Shown: positions 1 to 8,126, counted from the stretch's first letter. The stretch is DNA of 37,474 nt from CALGFH01 sp045807325 (GCA_045807325.1 JBJMHP010000256.1:1-37474); one strand, 5' to 3'. Numbers and translations: made by a program. Notes: generated from the letters alone by a model not told the origin.

Positions 1-1
1 G

Positions 2-82
2 GTCTACGTCAGCCAGATCGGCAACGACCAGGCCGGGTTCTTCGACTTCTACCGCCGGGAGCTGACCCCCCGGCTCTCCTGA
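2..82 (+). CDS. C-terminal end of an unidentified protein (partial)
   Basis: An open frame enters from the left edge and ends at a TGA at 80-82, giving 26 residues that finish FYRRELTPRLS. The fragment is rich in aromatic and charged residues and has no membrane segment. It is too short to assign to a family. It is convergent with the DUF6328 gene, whose stop lies 50 bases away. I call it coding because the frame is open from the edge and the stop falls just before a purine/pyrimidine inverted repeat of the kind found between convergent genes. The function is unknown. Confidence 0.45.
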   Translation, partial: VYVSQIGNDQAGFFDFYRRELTPRLS

Positions 83-120
83 GGCCGGCCGTCGTTCGAG
101 GGCTCCCGCGTCCCGGACGT

Positions 121-170
121 CTCCTCCTCCTCCTACTCCTCCTCGGTGGAGGTGGAGGAGGAGGAGGAGG
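121..170. repeat. Imperfect purine/pyrimidine inverted repeat at a gene end
   Basis: A CTC-rich stretch (121-144) is followed by a GGA-rich stretch (147-180), so the two halves can fold into a long imperfect stem with a loop near 144-147. It spans the stop codon and last codons of the DUF6328 gene and lies between two convergent genes, so it may act as a two-way terminator. It is also a simple-sequence tract prone to slippage, and it encodes the Ser/Thr/Glu tail of the DUF6328 protein. Confidence 0.5.
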
Positions 171-624
171 AGGTGGAGGACCGCGCGAGCATCGGCACGA
201 CGTACCAGAGCCCGGCGAACACGACCAGGGCACCGACCGCGGTCAGCAGGGCCAGGTTGGTCGTGAACAGCACGTCGGTGATGACGTAGAGGGCGAGCAC
301 GATCGCCGCGGCCAGGAACACCGTGCCCACGATGGCCATCTGGTTGCCGATCCGGACCAGCCGCTCCTTCTCACCGGCCCGCCACCACAGCCGGTGGTGG
401 GCCGAGGGGGCGATCAGGAACGCGGTGGCCAGGGTGGCGCAGGCGATCGAGGCGAAGAAGGCGTTGCGCATCGAGCCGGGGAGCTGGGCGAAGCGTTGCT
501 GGAAGGGGGCGGTGAGCAGGAACGCCAGCAGCACCTGGACCCCGGGGATGACGACCCGCAGCTCCTGCAGCAGCTCCATCAGCTCACGGTTGAGCCGCTC
601 TTTCCTGCTCTCCTCATCGGACAT
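133..624 (-). CDS. DUF6328 family membrane protein
   Basis: The 163-residue protein has a charged N-terminus (about residues 1-25) followed by the ELRVVIPGVQVLLAFLL stretch typical of the DUF6328 family. Four hydrophobic segments lie roughly at residues 28-43, 54-72, 95-115 and 120-142, so it should be a small inner-membrane protein of unknown function. The last 15 or so residues are a low-complexity Ser/Thr run ending in EEE, encoded by a GGA/GGT-type repeat, and they are probably not conserved. It is the last gene of a same-strand run behind a stress-type sigma factor and a hemerythrin-like protein. Its GGGAGG ribosome binding site, ten bases before the ATG, is buried in a perfect 21-bp hairpin. 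The family assignment is by recalled motif. Confidence 0.8.
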   Translation of the reverse strand: MSDEESRKERLNRELMELLQELRVVIPGVQVLLAFLLTAPFQQRFAQLPGSMRNAFFASIACATLATAFLIAPSAHHRLWWRAGEKERLVRIGNQMAIVGTVFLAAAIVLALYVITDVLFTTNLALLTAVGALVVFAGLWYVVPMLARSSTSSSSSSTSTEEE

Positions 625-625
625 A

Positions 626-678
626 CGCCGTCCACCTCCCGTTCACCTGCATCCAGTGTGAACGGGAGGTGGACGGCG
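626..678 (-). promoter_or_regulatory. 21-bp perfect hairpin masking the DUF6328 ribosome binding site
   Basis: Bases 626-646 and 658-678 are exact reverse complements, 21 bp with no mismatch, separated by an 11-base loop (647-657). On the minus strand the 3' arm contains the GGGAGG Shine-Dalgarno sequence of the downstream gene and ends one base before its ATG. The hairpin begins 11 bases after the hemerythrin stop codon. In the mRNA it would shut off translation of the DUF6328 gene unless opened. It could equally act as a terminator or as a stability element between the two genes; no U-run follows, which weakens the terminator reading. Confidence 0.75.
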
Positions 679-689
679 CAAACCGCCGA

Positions 690-1145
690 TCAGCCGGCGC
701 CGAGCTGCCGCTTGCGGGCCGCCATCCCCTCACCCAGACGGGTCAGCTCCTCCTTGCCGAGGACCTCCTCGGACTGCGGGAGCATCTCGCCCTCCTCCTC
801 CTCGACGTGGTGGCGGACGTTCTCCATGAGCACGGTGACCTTGGCGTCGAAGGCCTCGTCCTCGGCCGACATCGAGGCCAGCTCGCCGAGCAGGATCTTG
901 ACCACGTGGTGCTCCTCGACGGCCTCGGCGACCAGCTCCTTGCCGTCCTTCCTGGCCTTGGCCTCGACCGCCGGGTAGTAGGTCTCCTCCTCGATGGTGG
1001 CGTGGACCTCGAGCTCCCTGATCATCCGCTCGACCAGCTGCTGCTTGGTCTTGTAGGCGCGGTCGCCCGCCTCCTCGAACTCGCGGAACAGCTGCTCCAC
1101 CCTGCGGTGATCGGCCTTGATCAGCGCGACGGCGTCCTGTGCCAT
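690..1145 (-). CDS. Hemerythrin-like HHE-domain protein
   Basis: The 151-residue protein matches the hemerythrin HHE cation-binding family, a four-helix bundle carrying a di-iron or similar metal site. Visible ligand-type motifs are KADHRRVEQLF near residue 14, HATIEEETYYP near residue 50, EEHHVVKILLGEL near residue 82 and RHHVEEEEGEMLP near residue 115. Such proteins bind oxygen, nitric oxide or iron, and in actinobacteria they are often part of oxidative-stress regulons. I chose the ATG at 1145 because GGGAGGT precedes it at a normal distance; the frame stays open upstream to 1199 without a better site. It lies 69 bases downstream of the sigma factor gene and 65 bases upstream of the DUF6328 gene, which suggests co-transcription. 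Confidence 0.88.
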   Translation of the reverse strand: MAQDAVALIKADHRRVEQLFREFEEAGDRAYKTKQQLVERMIRELEVHATIEEETYYPAVEAKARKDGKELVAEAVEEHHVVKILLGELASMSAEDEAFDAKVTVLMENVRHHVEEEEGEMLPQSEEVLGKEELTRLGEGMAARKRQLGAG

Positions 1146-1181
1146 GGAGACCTCCCGGTAGATGTTGGGCGGCCCCAAGCT

Positions 1182-1196
1182 GCCCCGGTTCGGGGC
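1182..1196 (-). terminator. Short GC hairpin between sigma factor and hemerythrin genes
   Basis: GCCCCG at 1182-1187 pairs with CGGGGC at 1191-1196 around a three-base loop. It lies in the 69-base gap after the sigma factor stop codon. No T-run follows, so it may be a weak terminator, an mRNA stability element or chance in GC-rich DNA. Confidence 0.3.
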
Positions 1197-1214
1197 CACG
1201 GAAACCCCCGCCGG

Positions 1215-2033
1215 TCAGCCGACCAGCAGCTGGGTGCGCAGGCGGCCCAGGGCGCGGCGGAGCAGCCGCGACACGTGCATCTGGGAGCAGCCCACCTTGG
1301 CGGCGATGTCGTACTGGTCGAGGTCGTGGAAGAACCGGAGCACCACGATCTCGCGCTCCAGCTCGGGCAGGCTGTCGACCAGCCCGGGCAGCAGGAGCAG
1401 GTCCTCCAGCTCCTCCCGGGGCGGGGCGGCCGCCAGCCGGTCCCCCAGCGAGGTGTCGCCCTCCTCGCCGACCTGCTGGTCGAGCGAGACCTCCGAGCGG
1501 GTGTGGGCGACCTCGATCGCCTCCAGCGTCTCGTCCTCGGAGATGCCCAGGTGCGCGGCCAGCTCGAGCACGGTCGGGGAGCGGCCCAGGCTGTGCGGCA
1601 GCTCGTCCAGGGCCTTGCACAGGCGCAGGGAGCGCTCCTTCACCGGCCGCGACACGTGGACCCGCCAGCTGGTGTCGCGCAGGTAGCGTTTGATCTCGCC
1701 GACCACGCAGGCCACGGCGTAGGGGACGAACGGGTTGCCGTAGTCGGGGTCGTAGCGGTCGACGGCCGCGACCAGGCCGACCCGGGCCGTCTGGCGCAGG
1801 TCCTCGGGGCTGGCCCCCCGGCTGCCCCGGTAGCGCTCGGCCAGCCGGTCGGCCAGGCCGAGGTAGGACACGATGATCTGCTCGCGGATGTCGGGGTCGC
1901 GGGTGTCGGCGTACTGCCGGAACCAGGCCTCCACGCGGTAGACGGCGTGCTCGTCCCCGGGGAGGACCTCGCTGGCGGCAGGGATCGACTGGGCCGGGTG
2001 GACCACAGGCGTCTCCGGAAGTCGGTCGTCCAC
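1215..2033 (-). CDS. RNA polymerase sigma factor, SigB/SigF/RpoF family
   Basis: The 272-residue protein has the domain order of group 3 stress sigma factors: region 2 (about residues 30-115, including the DLRQTARVGLVAAVDRYDP core-binding stretch and GEIKRYLRDTSWRVHVSRP), region 3 (about 125-190) and region 4 (about 215-268), with the helix-turn-helix QYDIAAKVGCSQMHVSRLLRRAL at the end. It directs RNA polymerase to a stress or development regulon, and related proteins are usually held by an anti-sigma kinase. No anti-sigma or anti-anti-sigma gene is visible in this window, so the partner must lie elsewhere. The start is a GTG at 2033 with a weak Shine-Dalgarno sequence. The short gaps to its downstream neighbours suggest one transcript for sigma factor, hemerythrin and DUF6328. 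Confidence 0.9.
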   Translation of the reverse strand: MDDRLPETPVVHPAQSIPAASEVLPGDEHAVYRVEAWFRQYADTRDPDIREQIIVSYLGLADRLAERYRGSRGASPEDLRQTARVGLVAAVDRYDPDYGNPFVPYAVACVVGEIKRYLRDTSWRVHVSRPVKERSLRLCKALDELPHSLGRSPTVLELAAHLGISEDETLEAIEVAHTRSEVSLDQQVGEEGDTSLGDRLAAAPPREELEDLLLLPGLVDSLPELEREIVVLRFFHDLDQYDIAAKVGCSQMHVSRLLRRALGRLRTQLLVG

Positions 2034-2056
2034 GGGGGCTCGGAGGACGAGTCGAA

Positions 2057-2083
2057 CGTAGACACTTCTACGCCTGCTCTACG
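2057..2083. promoter_or_regulatory. TCTACG direct and inverted repeats upstream of the sigma gene
   Basis: CGTAGA (2057-2062) and TCTACG (2067-2072) form a perfect inverted repeat around CACT, and a second TCTACG follows at 2078-2083, eleven bases after the first, about one helical turn. The group sits 24-50 bases upstream of the sigma factor start. It looks like an operator with repeated half-sites. On the minus strand GTTG and GGCGTA stand 16 bases apart over the same stretch, a poor match to a SigF-type promoter. Confidence 0.4.
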
Positions 2084-2096
2084 CGGTCCGCAACAG

Positions 2097-3020
2097 CTAC
2101 GGTTGCCGTCGGCCCTCCGGCGGCGGGAACGGACCGGCCCTGGGGAGCAGCGCCGGGACCTCGTGGCCCAGCTGGGCGCTCAGGAAGGCGGCCGTGGGCA
2201 GCAGCGCCTCCAGGTCGTAGCCGGTGTGCAGGCCCATCCGCTCCAGCAGGTACACCAGGTCGTCGGTGGCGATGTTGCCGGTCGCCTTGGGGGCGAACGG
2301 GCAGCCGCCGATCCCGCCGGCGCTGGCGTCCAGCACCGTCGCCCCCGCCTCGACGGCGGCCACGGCGTTGGCGAAGCCGGTGTTGCGGGTGTTGTGGAAG
2401 TGGAAGCGCAGCGGCACCGAGTCGCCGGCGGCGTCGCGGGCCCTGGCGGCGAGGTCCCGGACCTGGGAGGGCACCCCGACCCCGATGGTGTCGGCCAGGC
2501 ACAGCTCCTGCGCCCCGGCCGCCGCCCCCCTGGCCGCCAGCTCGGCCACCCGCCCGGGGTCGACCTCGCCCTCGAACGGGCAGCCGAAGGAGGTGGCCAG
2601 GGTGAGGGTACGGAACAGCCCATGCTCCCGGGCCCGGCCGAGCACGTCGGCGGCGGCCTGCATGCTCTCCTCGGTGGAGGCGTTCTGGTTGCGCCGGCTG
2701 AAGGTGTCGCTGACCCCGACGACCACGTTGACCTCGTCGACCCCGGTGCCCAGGGCCCGGTCGAGGCCGCCCCGGTTGAGGACCAGCCCGGCGTAGGCGA
2801 CCCCGTCGGTCCTCGGCACCCGCTCCATGACCGCCTCGGCGTCGGCCATCGCCGGGACCAGCCGGGGATGGGCGAACGACACCGCCTCGACCCGCCTGGC
2901 CCCGGCCTCGACCAGCCGGCCGATCAGCTCGACCTTGGCCTCGGTGGAGAGGACCACCGGCTCGTTCTGGAGGCCGTCACGGGGACTCACCTCCACGATG
3001 GTGACGTCCATGGGCCCCAT
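2097..3020 (-). CDS. mvaB: Hydroxymethylglutaryl-CoA lyase
   Basis: The 307-residue protein cleaves HMG-CoA to acetoacetate and acetyl-CoA in the last step of leucine breakdown. It is a DRE-TIM TIM-barrel enzyme. The N-terminal VEVSPRDGLQNE (about residues 9-20) carries the catalytic Arg-Asp pair, the LCLADTIG stretch lies in the middle, the metal-binding histidines are in RFHFHNTRNTG, and the GGIGGCPFAPKATGN loop carries the conserved catalytic cysteine. I chose the ATG at 3020; a second ATG three codons in (3011) is equally possible, as neither has a strong Shine-Dalgarno sequence. It lies 69 bases after typA. The usual partners, isovaleryl-CoA dehydrogenase and methylcrotonyl-CoA carboxylase, are not in this window. 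Confidence 0.93.
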   Translation of the reverse strand: MGPMDVTIVEVSPRDGLQNEPVVLSTEAKVELIGRLVEAGARRVEAVSFAHPRLVPAMADAEAVMERVPRTDGVAYAGLVLNRGGLDRALGTGVDEVNVVVGVSDTFSRRNQNASTEESMQAAADVLGRAREHGLFRTLTLATSFGCPFEGEVDPGRVAELAARGAAAGAQELCLADTIGVGVPSQVRDLAARARDAAGDSVPLRFHFHNTRNTGFANAVAAVEAGATVLDASAGGIGGCPFAPKATGNIATDDLVYLLERMGLHTGYDLEALLPTAAFLSAQLGHEVPALLPRAGPFPPPEGRRQP

Positions 3021-3089
3021 GGTAGGCGGCCCGGACGCCGGTGTGGGGCCGCTCAGGCGCGGACGGCGAACAGCCGCCACTCGCCGCCC

Positions 3090-4922
3090 TCATCGCCCCT
3101 GGCGGGCCCGCTTGGCGGCGCGGCCGCGGGCGGCGGCGTCCAGGACCCGCTTACGCAGCCGCAGCTGGGTCGGCGTCACCTCCACCAGCTCGTCCGGCCC
3201 GACCCGCTCGATGGCCTGCTCCAGCGACAGCACGGTGGGCGGGACCAGCCGGATGGCCTCGTCGGCGGCGTGGGTGCGGAAGTTGGTCTTCTGCTTCTCC
3301 CGGGTCGGGTTGACGTCCATGTCCTCGGGGCGGGCGTTCTCGCCGATCACCATGCCCTCGTAGACCCTGGTCCCCGGGCCGACGAACAGCTCGCCGCGCT
3401 CCTGGAGCTGCCAGAGGGCGTAGGCGGTGGTGGTGCCGACCCGGTCGGCCACCAGGGCGCCGTTGACCCGTTCGTTGATCGGCCCGGCCCAGTCGTCGTA
3501 GCCGTCGAACAGGTGGTGGAGGATGGCCGTGCCCCTGGTCGCGGTGAGCAGGCCGGAGCGGAAGCCGATCAGGCCCCTGGCCGGCACCCGGAACTCCAGG
3601 CGCACCCAGCCGGTGCCGTGGTTGACCATGTCGGTCATCCGCCCCCGGCGCAGGGCCAGGCCCTGGGTGACGACGCCGACGAACTCCTCGGGCACGTCGA
3701 GGGTGACCGCCTCGTACGGCTCCTGGAGCCGCCCGTCGACGGTGCGGGTGATGACCTCGGGCCGCGACACCTCCAGCTCGTAGCCCTCGCGCCGGGCCTG
3801 CTCGATCAGCACGGCCAGCTGGAGCTCGCCCCGGCCCTGGACCTCGAAGGTGTCGGGCGAGGCGGTCGGGACCACCCGGATGGCCACGTTGCCAAGGACC
3901 TCGCGGTCCAGCCGCTCCTTGAGGTGCCGGCTGGTCAGGTAGGTGCCGTCGTTGCCGGCGAACGGCGAGGTGTTGACCCCGAACCGCATGGCGATGCTCG
4001 GCTCGTCGATCGAGACCACCGGGAGGGGGCGGGGGTCGTCGGGGTCGGTGACGGTCTCGCCCACGGTCACGTCGCCCAGCCCGGCGATGGCCACGATCTC
4101 GCCCGGCCCGGCGTGCTCCAGGTCGGACCGGGACAGGCCGATGGCCCCGACGATCTTGGTCACCTTGGCCTGGGCCAGGGTGCCGTCGCGCCTGGCCACC
4201 CCGACCCGGTCGCCGACCCGGACCTCGCCCTGCCACAGCCGGCCCACGGCCAGCCGGCCGACGTAGGGGTCGGCGTCCAGGTTGGTGACCAGGAACTGGA
4301 GCGGGTGCCCGGGCTCGTAGGCGGGCGGCGGGGTGGTGGCGACGATCGTCTCCAGCAGCGGGGCCAGGTCGCCGGCCAGCTCGTCGGGCCGGTGGCCGGC
4401 CCGGCCGGCGCGGGCGTTGGCGTACAGGATGGGGAAGCCGATCTGGTCCTCGTCGGCGTCCAGGTCGAGGAACAGCTCCTCCACCTCGGCCACCACCTCG
4501 GCCGGGCGGGCGTCGGCCCGGTCGACCTTGTTGACGCAGACCACCACCGGCAGCCGCCGCTGGAGGGCCTTGCCGAGCACGTAGCGGGTCTGGGGCAGCG
4601 GGCCCTCGCTGGCGTCGACCAGCAGCAGGACGGCGTCGACCATCCGCAGGGTCCGCTCGACCTCGCCGCCGAAGTCGGCGTGGCCGGGGGTGTCGACCAC
4701 GTTGATGCGCACCCCGCGGAACTCCACCGCGGTCTGCTTGGCCAGGATGGTGATGCCCTTCTCCCGCTCAAGGTCCATCGAGTCCAGCACCCGGTCGACC
4801 ACCTCCTGGTTGGCCCGGAAGGCCCCGGACTGGCGCAGCATGGCGTCGACCAGGGTGGTCTTGCCGTGGTCGACGTGGGCCACGATGGCCACGTTGCGCA
4901 GGTCGGAACGGATCGCGGGCAC
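3090..4922 (-). CDS. typA: Translational GTPase TypA/BipA
   Basis: The 610-residue protein is a full-length member of the TypA/BipA family, ribosome-binding GTPases related to EF-G that help 50S assembly and stress or cold adaptation. The P-loop AHVDHGKTT lies near residue 15, DTPGH (G3) near 77 and NKVD (G4) near 131. Domain II follows, then the family-specific C-terminal domain containing GFRSGLLTATRGTAILHH and the C-terminal VELTP-like stretch ELVEVTPTQLRLRKR. The start is a GTG at 4922, supported by AGAGGA eight bases upstream. It lies 72 bases downstream of the alpha-glucosidase stop and 69 bases upstream of the HMG-CoA lyase gene, in a same-strand run with no obvious functional link. 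Confidence 0.95.
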   Translation of the reverse strand: MPAIRSDLRNVAIVAHVDHGKTTLVDAMLRQSGAFRANQEVVDRVLDSMDLEREKGITILAKQTAVEFRGVRINVVDTPGHADFGGEVERTLRMVDAVLLLVDASEGPLPQTRYVLGKALQRRLPVVVCVNKVDRADARPAEVVAEVEELFLDLDADEDQIGFPILYANARAGRAGHRPDELAGDLAPLLETIVATTPPPAYEPGHPLQFLVTNLDADPYVGRLAVGRLWQGEVRVGDRVGVARRDGTLAQAKVTKIVGAIGLSRSDLEHAGPGEIVAIAGLGDVTVGETVTDPDDPRPLPVVSIDEPSIAMRFGVNTSPFAGNDGTYLTSRHLKERLDREVLGNVAIRVVPTASPDTFEVQGRGELQLAVLIEQARREGYELEVSRPEVITRTVDGRLQEPYEAVTLDVPEEFVGVVTQGLALRRGRMTDMVNHGTGWVRLEFRVPARGLIGFRSGLLTATRGTAILHHLFDGYDDWAGPINERVNGALVADRVGTTTAYALWQLQERGELFVGPGTRVYEGMVIGENARPEDMDVNPTREKQKTNFRTHAADEAIRLVPPTVLSLEQAIERVGPDELVEVTPTQLRLRKRVLDAAARGRAAKRARQGR

Positions 4923-4994
4923 GACGGAGGTCCTCTCGAGCGTCGGGGGTGGGCAACCCTCCAGTTTAGCGGAGCTCGTCCTCCGGGCCCCAGG

Positions 4995-6583
4995 TCAGCC
5001 GAGGGCGACCACCACGCCCTCGTCGCCGGCCAGGCGGAGCTCGCCGGCGACCGGGCGGTCCTGGCGGGCCGGGTGGGTGGCGGCCGCCACCCGGCCGGTC
5101 GGCTCCAGGCCGGGGACGGCCAGGCGGGCCGGGTGGGGGCCGAGGTTGAGGGCGACCAGGTAGCGGCCGTCGGGGCCGGTGCGCAGGTAGGCGAGGATGT
5201 CGCCGTCGGCCTCGACCGGCTCGTAGCCGCCGGTCAGGGCCGGGGCCGAGCGGCGCAGGCGCAGCAGGCGGCGGTGAGGCTGAGCATGGACCCCGGGTCG
5301 TCCCGCTGGGCGGCCACGTGGAGGGGCCAGTTCGCCTCACCAATCGGCAGCCACGGGCGGCCGGTGGTGAACCCGGCCCCGGGGCCGCCGTCCCAGGGCA
5401 GCGGGGTCCGCTCGGGGTCGCGGCCGCGGCCGGGGAGCAGGCGGGCCAGCGGGTCCAGGGCGTCGGTGGCCGGGATGGGCACGTCGACCAGGCCGAGCTC
5501 GTCGCCCTGGTACAGGATGGGCGTGCCCGGCAGGGTCAGCAGCAGCATGGCCGCCACCCGCGCCTGGGCCGGGCCGAGCCGGCTGGCCACCCGGGGCGTG
5601 TCGTGGTTGCCGAGCACCCAGTTGGGCCAGGCCCCGGCCGGGAGGGCGGCCAGGTAGCGGTCGACGTAGGAGGCGATGCCCCTGGCGTCCCAGGCGGCGG
5701 TGAGCAGCTCGAAGTTGAACGGGACCTGGATCCCGGAGCCGTCGGGGCCGTAGTAGGCGACGGCCTGCTCCAGTGGCAGCCCCAGCTCGGCCAGCAGCAC
5801 CCGGTCGTCGCCGAACTCGTCGACCACCTTGCGCATCCGGGCGGCCAGCTCGCGGGTCTCGGGCCGGTCCACGTTCCAGACCGACAGCTCCCGCAGATAC
5901 GGCATGTCCTGGCCCGGCCGGTAGCCGGGGTTGGGCGGGTTGCCGCGCAGCCGGTCGTCCTCGACCAGCACGATCAGGGCGTCGATCCGGAACCCGTCGA
6001 TCCCCCGGGCCAGCCAGAAGCGCAGGGTGTCGAACATGGCCTCCTGGACCTGGGGGTTGCGCCAGTTCAGGTCGGGCTGGGAGTCCAGGAACACGCGGTA
6101 GTAGAACTGGCCGGTGGGCTCGTCCCAGCACCAGGCGCTGTCGCCGATGTAGCGCAGCCAGTTGGTCGGCGGGCCGCCGCCGGGCGGGGGATCGCGCCAG
6201 ACGTACCAGTCGCGCCTTGCGCCGTCCCGGGAGGCCCGTGAGGCCTGGAACCAGGGGTGCCGGTCGGAGGTGTGGTTCGGCACCCAGTCCAGCAGCACCC
6301 GCAGCCCCCGCCGGTGGGCGGCCGCCACCAGCTCGTCCAGGTCGGCCAGGGTCCCGAACACCGGGTCGACGTCGGTGTAGTCGCTGACGTCGTAGCCGAA
6401 GTCGTCCATGGGCGAGGGATGCACCGGCGACAGCCAGACGGCGTCCACCCCCAGCCAGGTCAGGTGGTCGAGCCGCCGGAGGATGCCGGGGAGGTCGCCG
6501 ACCCCGTCGCCGTCGCCGTCCATGAACGAGCGCGGGTAGATCTGGTAGATCACCCCGCGCTGCCACCAGGTCGCATCGGCCAT
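4995..6583 (-). pseudogene. GH13 alpha-glucosidase / oligo-1,6-glucosidase, single frameshift
   Basis: The first 440 or so codons encode a GH13 enzyme acting on alpha-1,4 or alpha-1,6 glucosides. The protein opens with WWQRGVIYQIYPRSFMDGDG, carries the calcium-type DGDGDGVGD loop, the nucleophile region DGFRIDA, the acid/base region LLAELGLPLEQ and the third catalytic aspartate in GNHDTPRV. After DDPGSMLSL the frame changes and stops at 5234. The next frame continues the expected C-terminal beta domain (HRRLLRLRRSAPALTGGYEPV and onward) to a TGA at 4995-4997. Adding one base near 5276-5278 gives a normal 529-residue protein. GAGG precedes the ATG. The gene is either freshly broken or intact with a base-calling error; I favour the latter. 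The exact glucosidic substrate cannot be read. Confidence 0.85.
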
Positions 6584-6676
6584 GGACGCCTCAGGCTAGC
6601 AGCCACCGGGTACAGTGACCGGGGTGCGCCGGGAAGCCTGGTCGGCAGGTCCTGTTCCCTGTGTGCGAGGAGCGCG

Positions 6677-7996
6677 ATGCCGACCCGCGATGGCCGCAGG
6701 CCGCCGGTCCCGCCGCCGCGGCGGCTGCCGGCCCCGTTGCGCGAGTACCTGCGCGAGGAGGCGGCCGGCGGGGTCGCGTTGACGGCCGCGGCGGCCCTGG
6801 CCCTGGCCTGGGCGAACTCGCCCTGGCGGGCCGCCTACGACGCCCTGTGGGAGACGACCCTGGCCGTCCGGCTCGGCCGCTTCGCCATCGAAGCCGACCT
6901 CCGCCACTGGGTCGACGACGGCCTCATGACCCTGTTCTTCCTGGTCGTCGGGCTGGAGATCAAGCGCGAGCTGGTCGCCGGCGAGCTGGCCAGCTGGCGC
7001 CGGGCGGCCCTGCCGGTGCTGGCCGCGGCCGGCGGCATGGCCGTCCCGGCGGCCATCTACGCCGCCGTCAACGCCGGCGGGCCCGGCGCCCCCGGCTGGG
7101 GGGTGCCGATGGCCACCGACATCGCCTTCGCCCTGGGCGTGCTGGCTCTGCTCGGCCCCCGGGTGCCGTCGTCGCTCAAGGTGTTCCTGCTCACCCTGGC
7201 CGTGGTCGACGACCTGGGCTCGATCGCGGTGGTGGCCCTGTTCTACAGCCGGGGCGTCGAGCTGGGGACCCTGGCCCTGGCCGCCGGGCTCCTGGTGGTG
7301 GTGGCGGCGCTGGTCCGGGCCGGGGTCTGGTGGCTGCCCCTGCACGTGGGGCTGGGCCTGGCCGTGTGGCTGACCATGTGGCACTCGGGGGTCAGCCCGG
7401 CCCTGGCCGGGGTGGCCATGGGCCTGCTCACCCCGGCCAGGCCGACCGCCCCGCCCGAGGTGGCCCGGGACGTGGGCGGCGCGCTGGCCGGCCAGCTGGC
7501 CGACGACCCGCACCCGCCGCGCCTGCGCGAGATGCTGCGCGAGGCCAGGGGGACGGTGCCACTGGCCGAGCGCCTGGCCCACGACCTGCACCCGGTCAGC
7601 GCGTTCCTGGTCGTGCCGCTGTTCGCGCTGGCCAACGCCGGGATCTCGCTGGAGCGGGGGGCCCTGGCCGGGGTCGGCGCCGGGGCGGTGCTGGGCGGGG
7701 TGGTGGCCGGGCGGGTGGTGGGGAAGCTGGCCGGGATCGCGGCCGCCACCTGGCTGGCCGTGCGGCTGGGGTTGGCCGACCGGCCGGAGGGGTCGAGCTG
7801 GGCCCAGCTGGCCGGGGTGGCCACGGTGGCGGGGATCGGCTTCACCGTGCCGCTGTTCGTGGCCGACCTGGCCTTCCCCGACGGCCGCTTCCAGGCCCCG
7901 GTCAAGGTCGGGCTGCTGGCGGCGTCGGTCATCGCCGGCGCGGCCGGCGCCCTGGTCCTGTGGCTGGCCGACCGGGGACGCCACGCAAGGGCCTGA
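6677..7996 (+). CDS. nhaA: Na+/H+ antiporter NhaA
   Basis: The 439-residue membrane protein belongs to the NhaA family, which exchanges cytoplasmic Na+ (or Li+) for external protons in pH and salt homeostasis. Eleven to twelve hydrophobic helices can be followed. The cation-site aspartates are present in VVDDLGSIAVVALFYS (near residue 180), ATDIAFALGVLALLG carries the TM4-type aspartate, and the LVVPLFALANAGI stretch of the later helices is intact. The start is the ATG at 6677, because GAGGAG precedes it closely; the frame is open much further upstream, but that part is antisense to the alpha-glucosidase gene. It is divergent from that gene across 93 bases. The C-terminus is short, with no fused thioredoxin domain, unlike some actinobacterial NhaA proteins. 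Confidence 0.95.
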   Translation: MPTRDGRRPPVPPPRRLPAPLREYLREEAAGGVALTAAAALALAWANSPWRAAYDALWETTLAVRLGRFAIEADLRHWVDDGLMTLFFLVVGLEIKRELVAGELASWRRAALPVLAAAGGMAVPAAIYAAVNAGGPGAPGWGVPMATDIAFALGVLALLGPRVPSSLKVFLLTLAVVDDLGSIAVVALFYSRGVELGTLALAAGLLVVVAALVRAGVWWLPLHVGLGLAVWLTMWHSGVSPALAGVAMGLLTPARPTAPPEVARDVGGALAGQLADDPHPPRLREMLREARGTVPLAERLAHDLHPVSAFLVVPLFALANAGISLERGALAGVGAGAVLGGVVAGRVVGKLAGIAAATWLAVRLGLADRPEGSSWAQLAGVATVAGIGFTVPLFVADLAFPDGRFQAPVKVGLLAASVIAGAAGALVLWLADRGRHARA

Positions 7997-8008
7997 CCGG
8001 GCGACGTG

Positions 8009-8126
8009 GCCGTGGGAGATCACGATGTGAACCGGCGGACCCCTCGGCCGCGGCCAGCAGGACGTCGACGAAGTTGTCCACCACCAGGGTGACCTCGACG
8101 GCGTCGACCGGTTGCAGCTCGACCAT
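8009..8126 (-). pseudogene. Remnant of a metallo-beta-lactamase-fold hydrolase gene
   Basis: From an ATG at 8126 the minus strand reads MVELQPVDAVEVTLVVDNFV followed by DVLLAAAEG, which resembles the N-terminus of MBL-fold proteins of the dihydropterin-type (MptG-like) group. A second minus-strand frame right after it reads PVHIVISHGH, like the metal-binding SHxHxDH motif, but the conserved aspartate is lost. About 60 residues that should separate the two are missing, and the sequence runs into the end of nhaA. GGAAGG precedes the ATG. I read this as the 5' remnant of a deleted and frameshifted gene. The match rests on two short motifs. Confidence 0.45.

Noticed and set aside
9..233. A minus-strand frame with a long proline run
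   Set aside because: The proline run comes from the GGA/CTC repeat read in another frame, and the frame overlaps the DUF6328 gene.
669..5657. A 1662-codon open frame on the plus strand
   Set aside because: It is antisense to hemerythrin, sigma factor, HMG-CoA lyase, TypA and alpha-glucosidase genes, has a Gly/Asp/Val/Leu/Gln-rich composition typical of GC-rich shadows, and has no recognisable domain.
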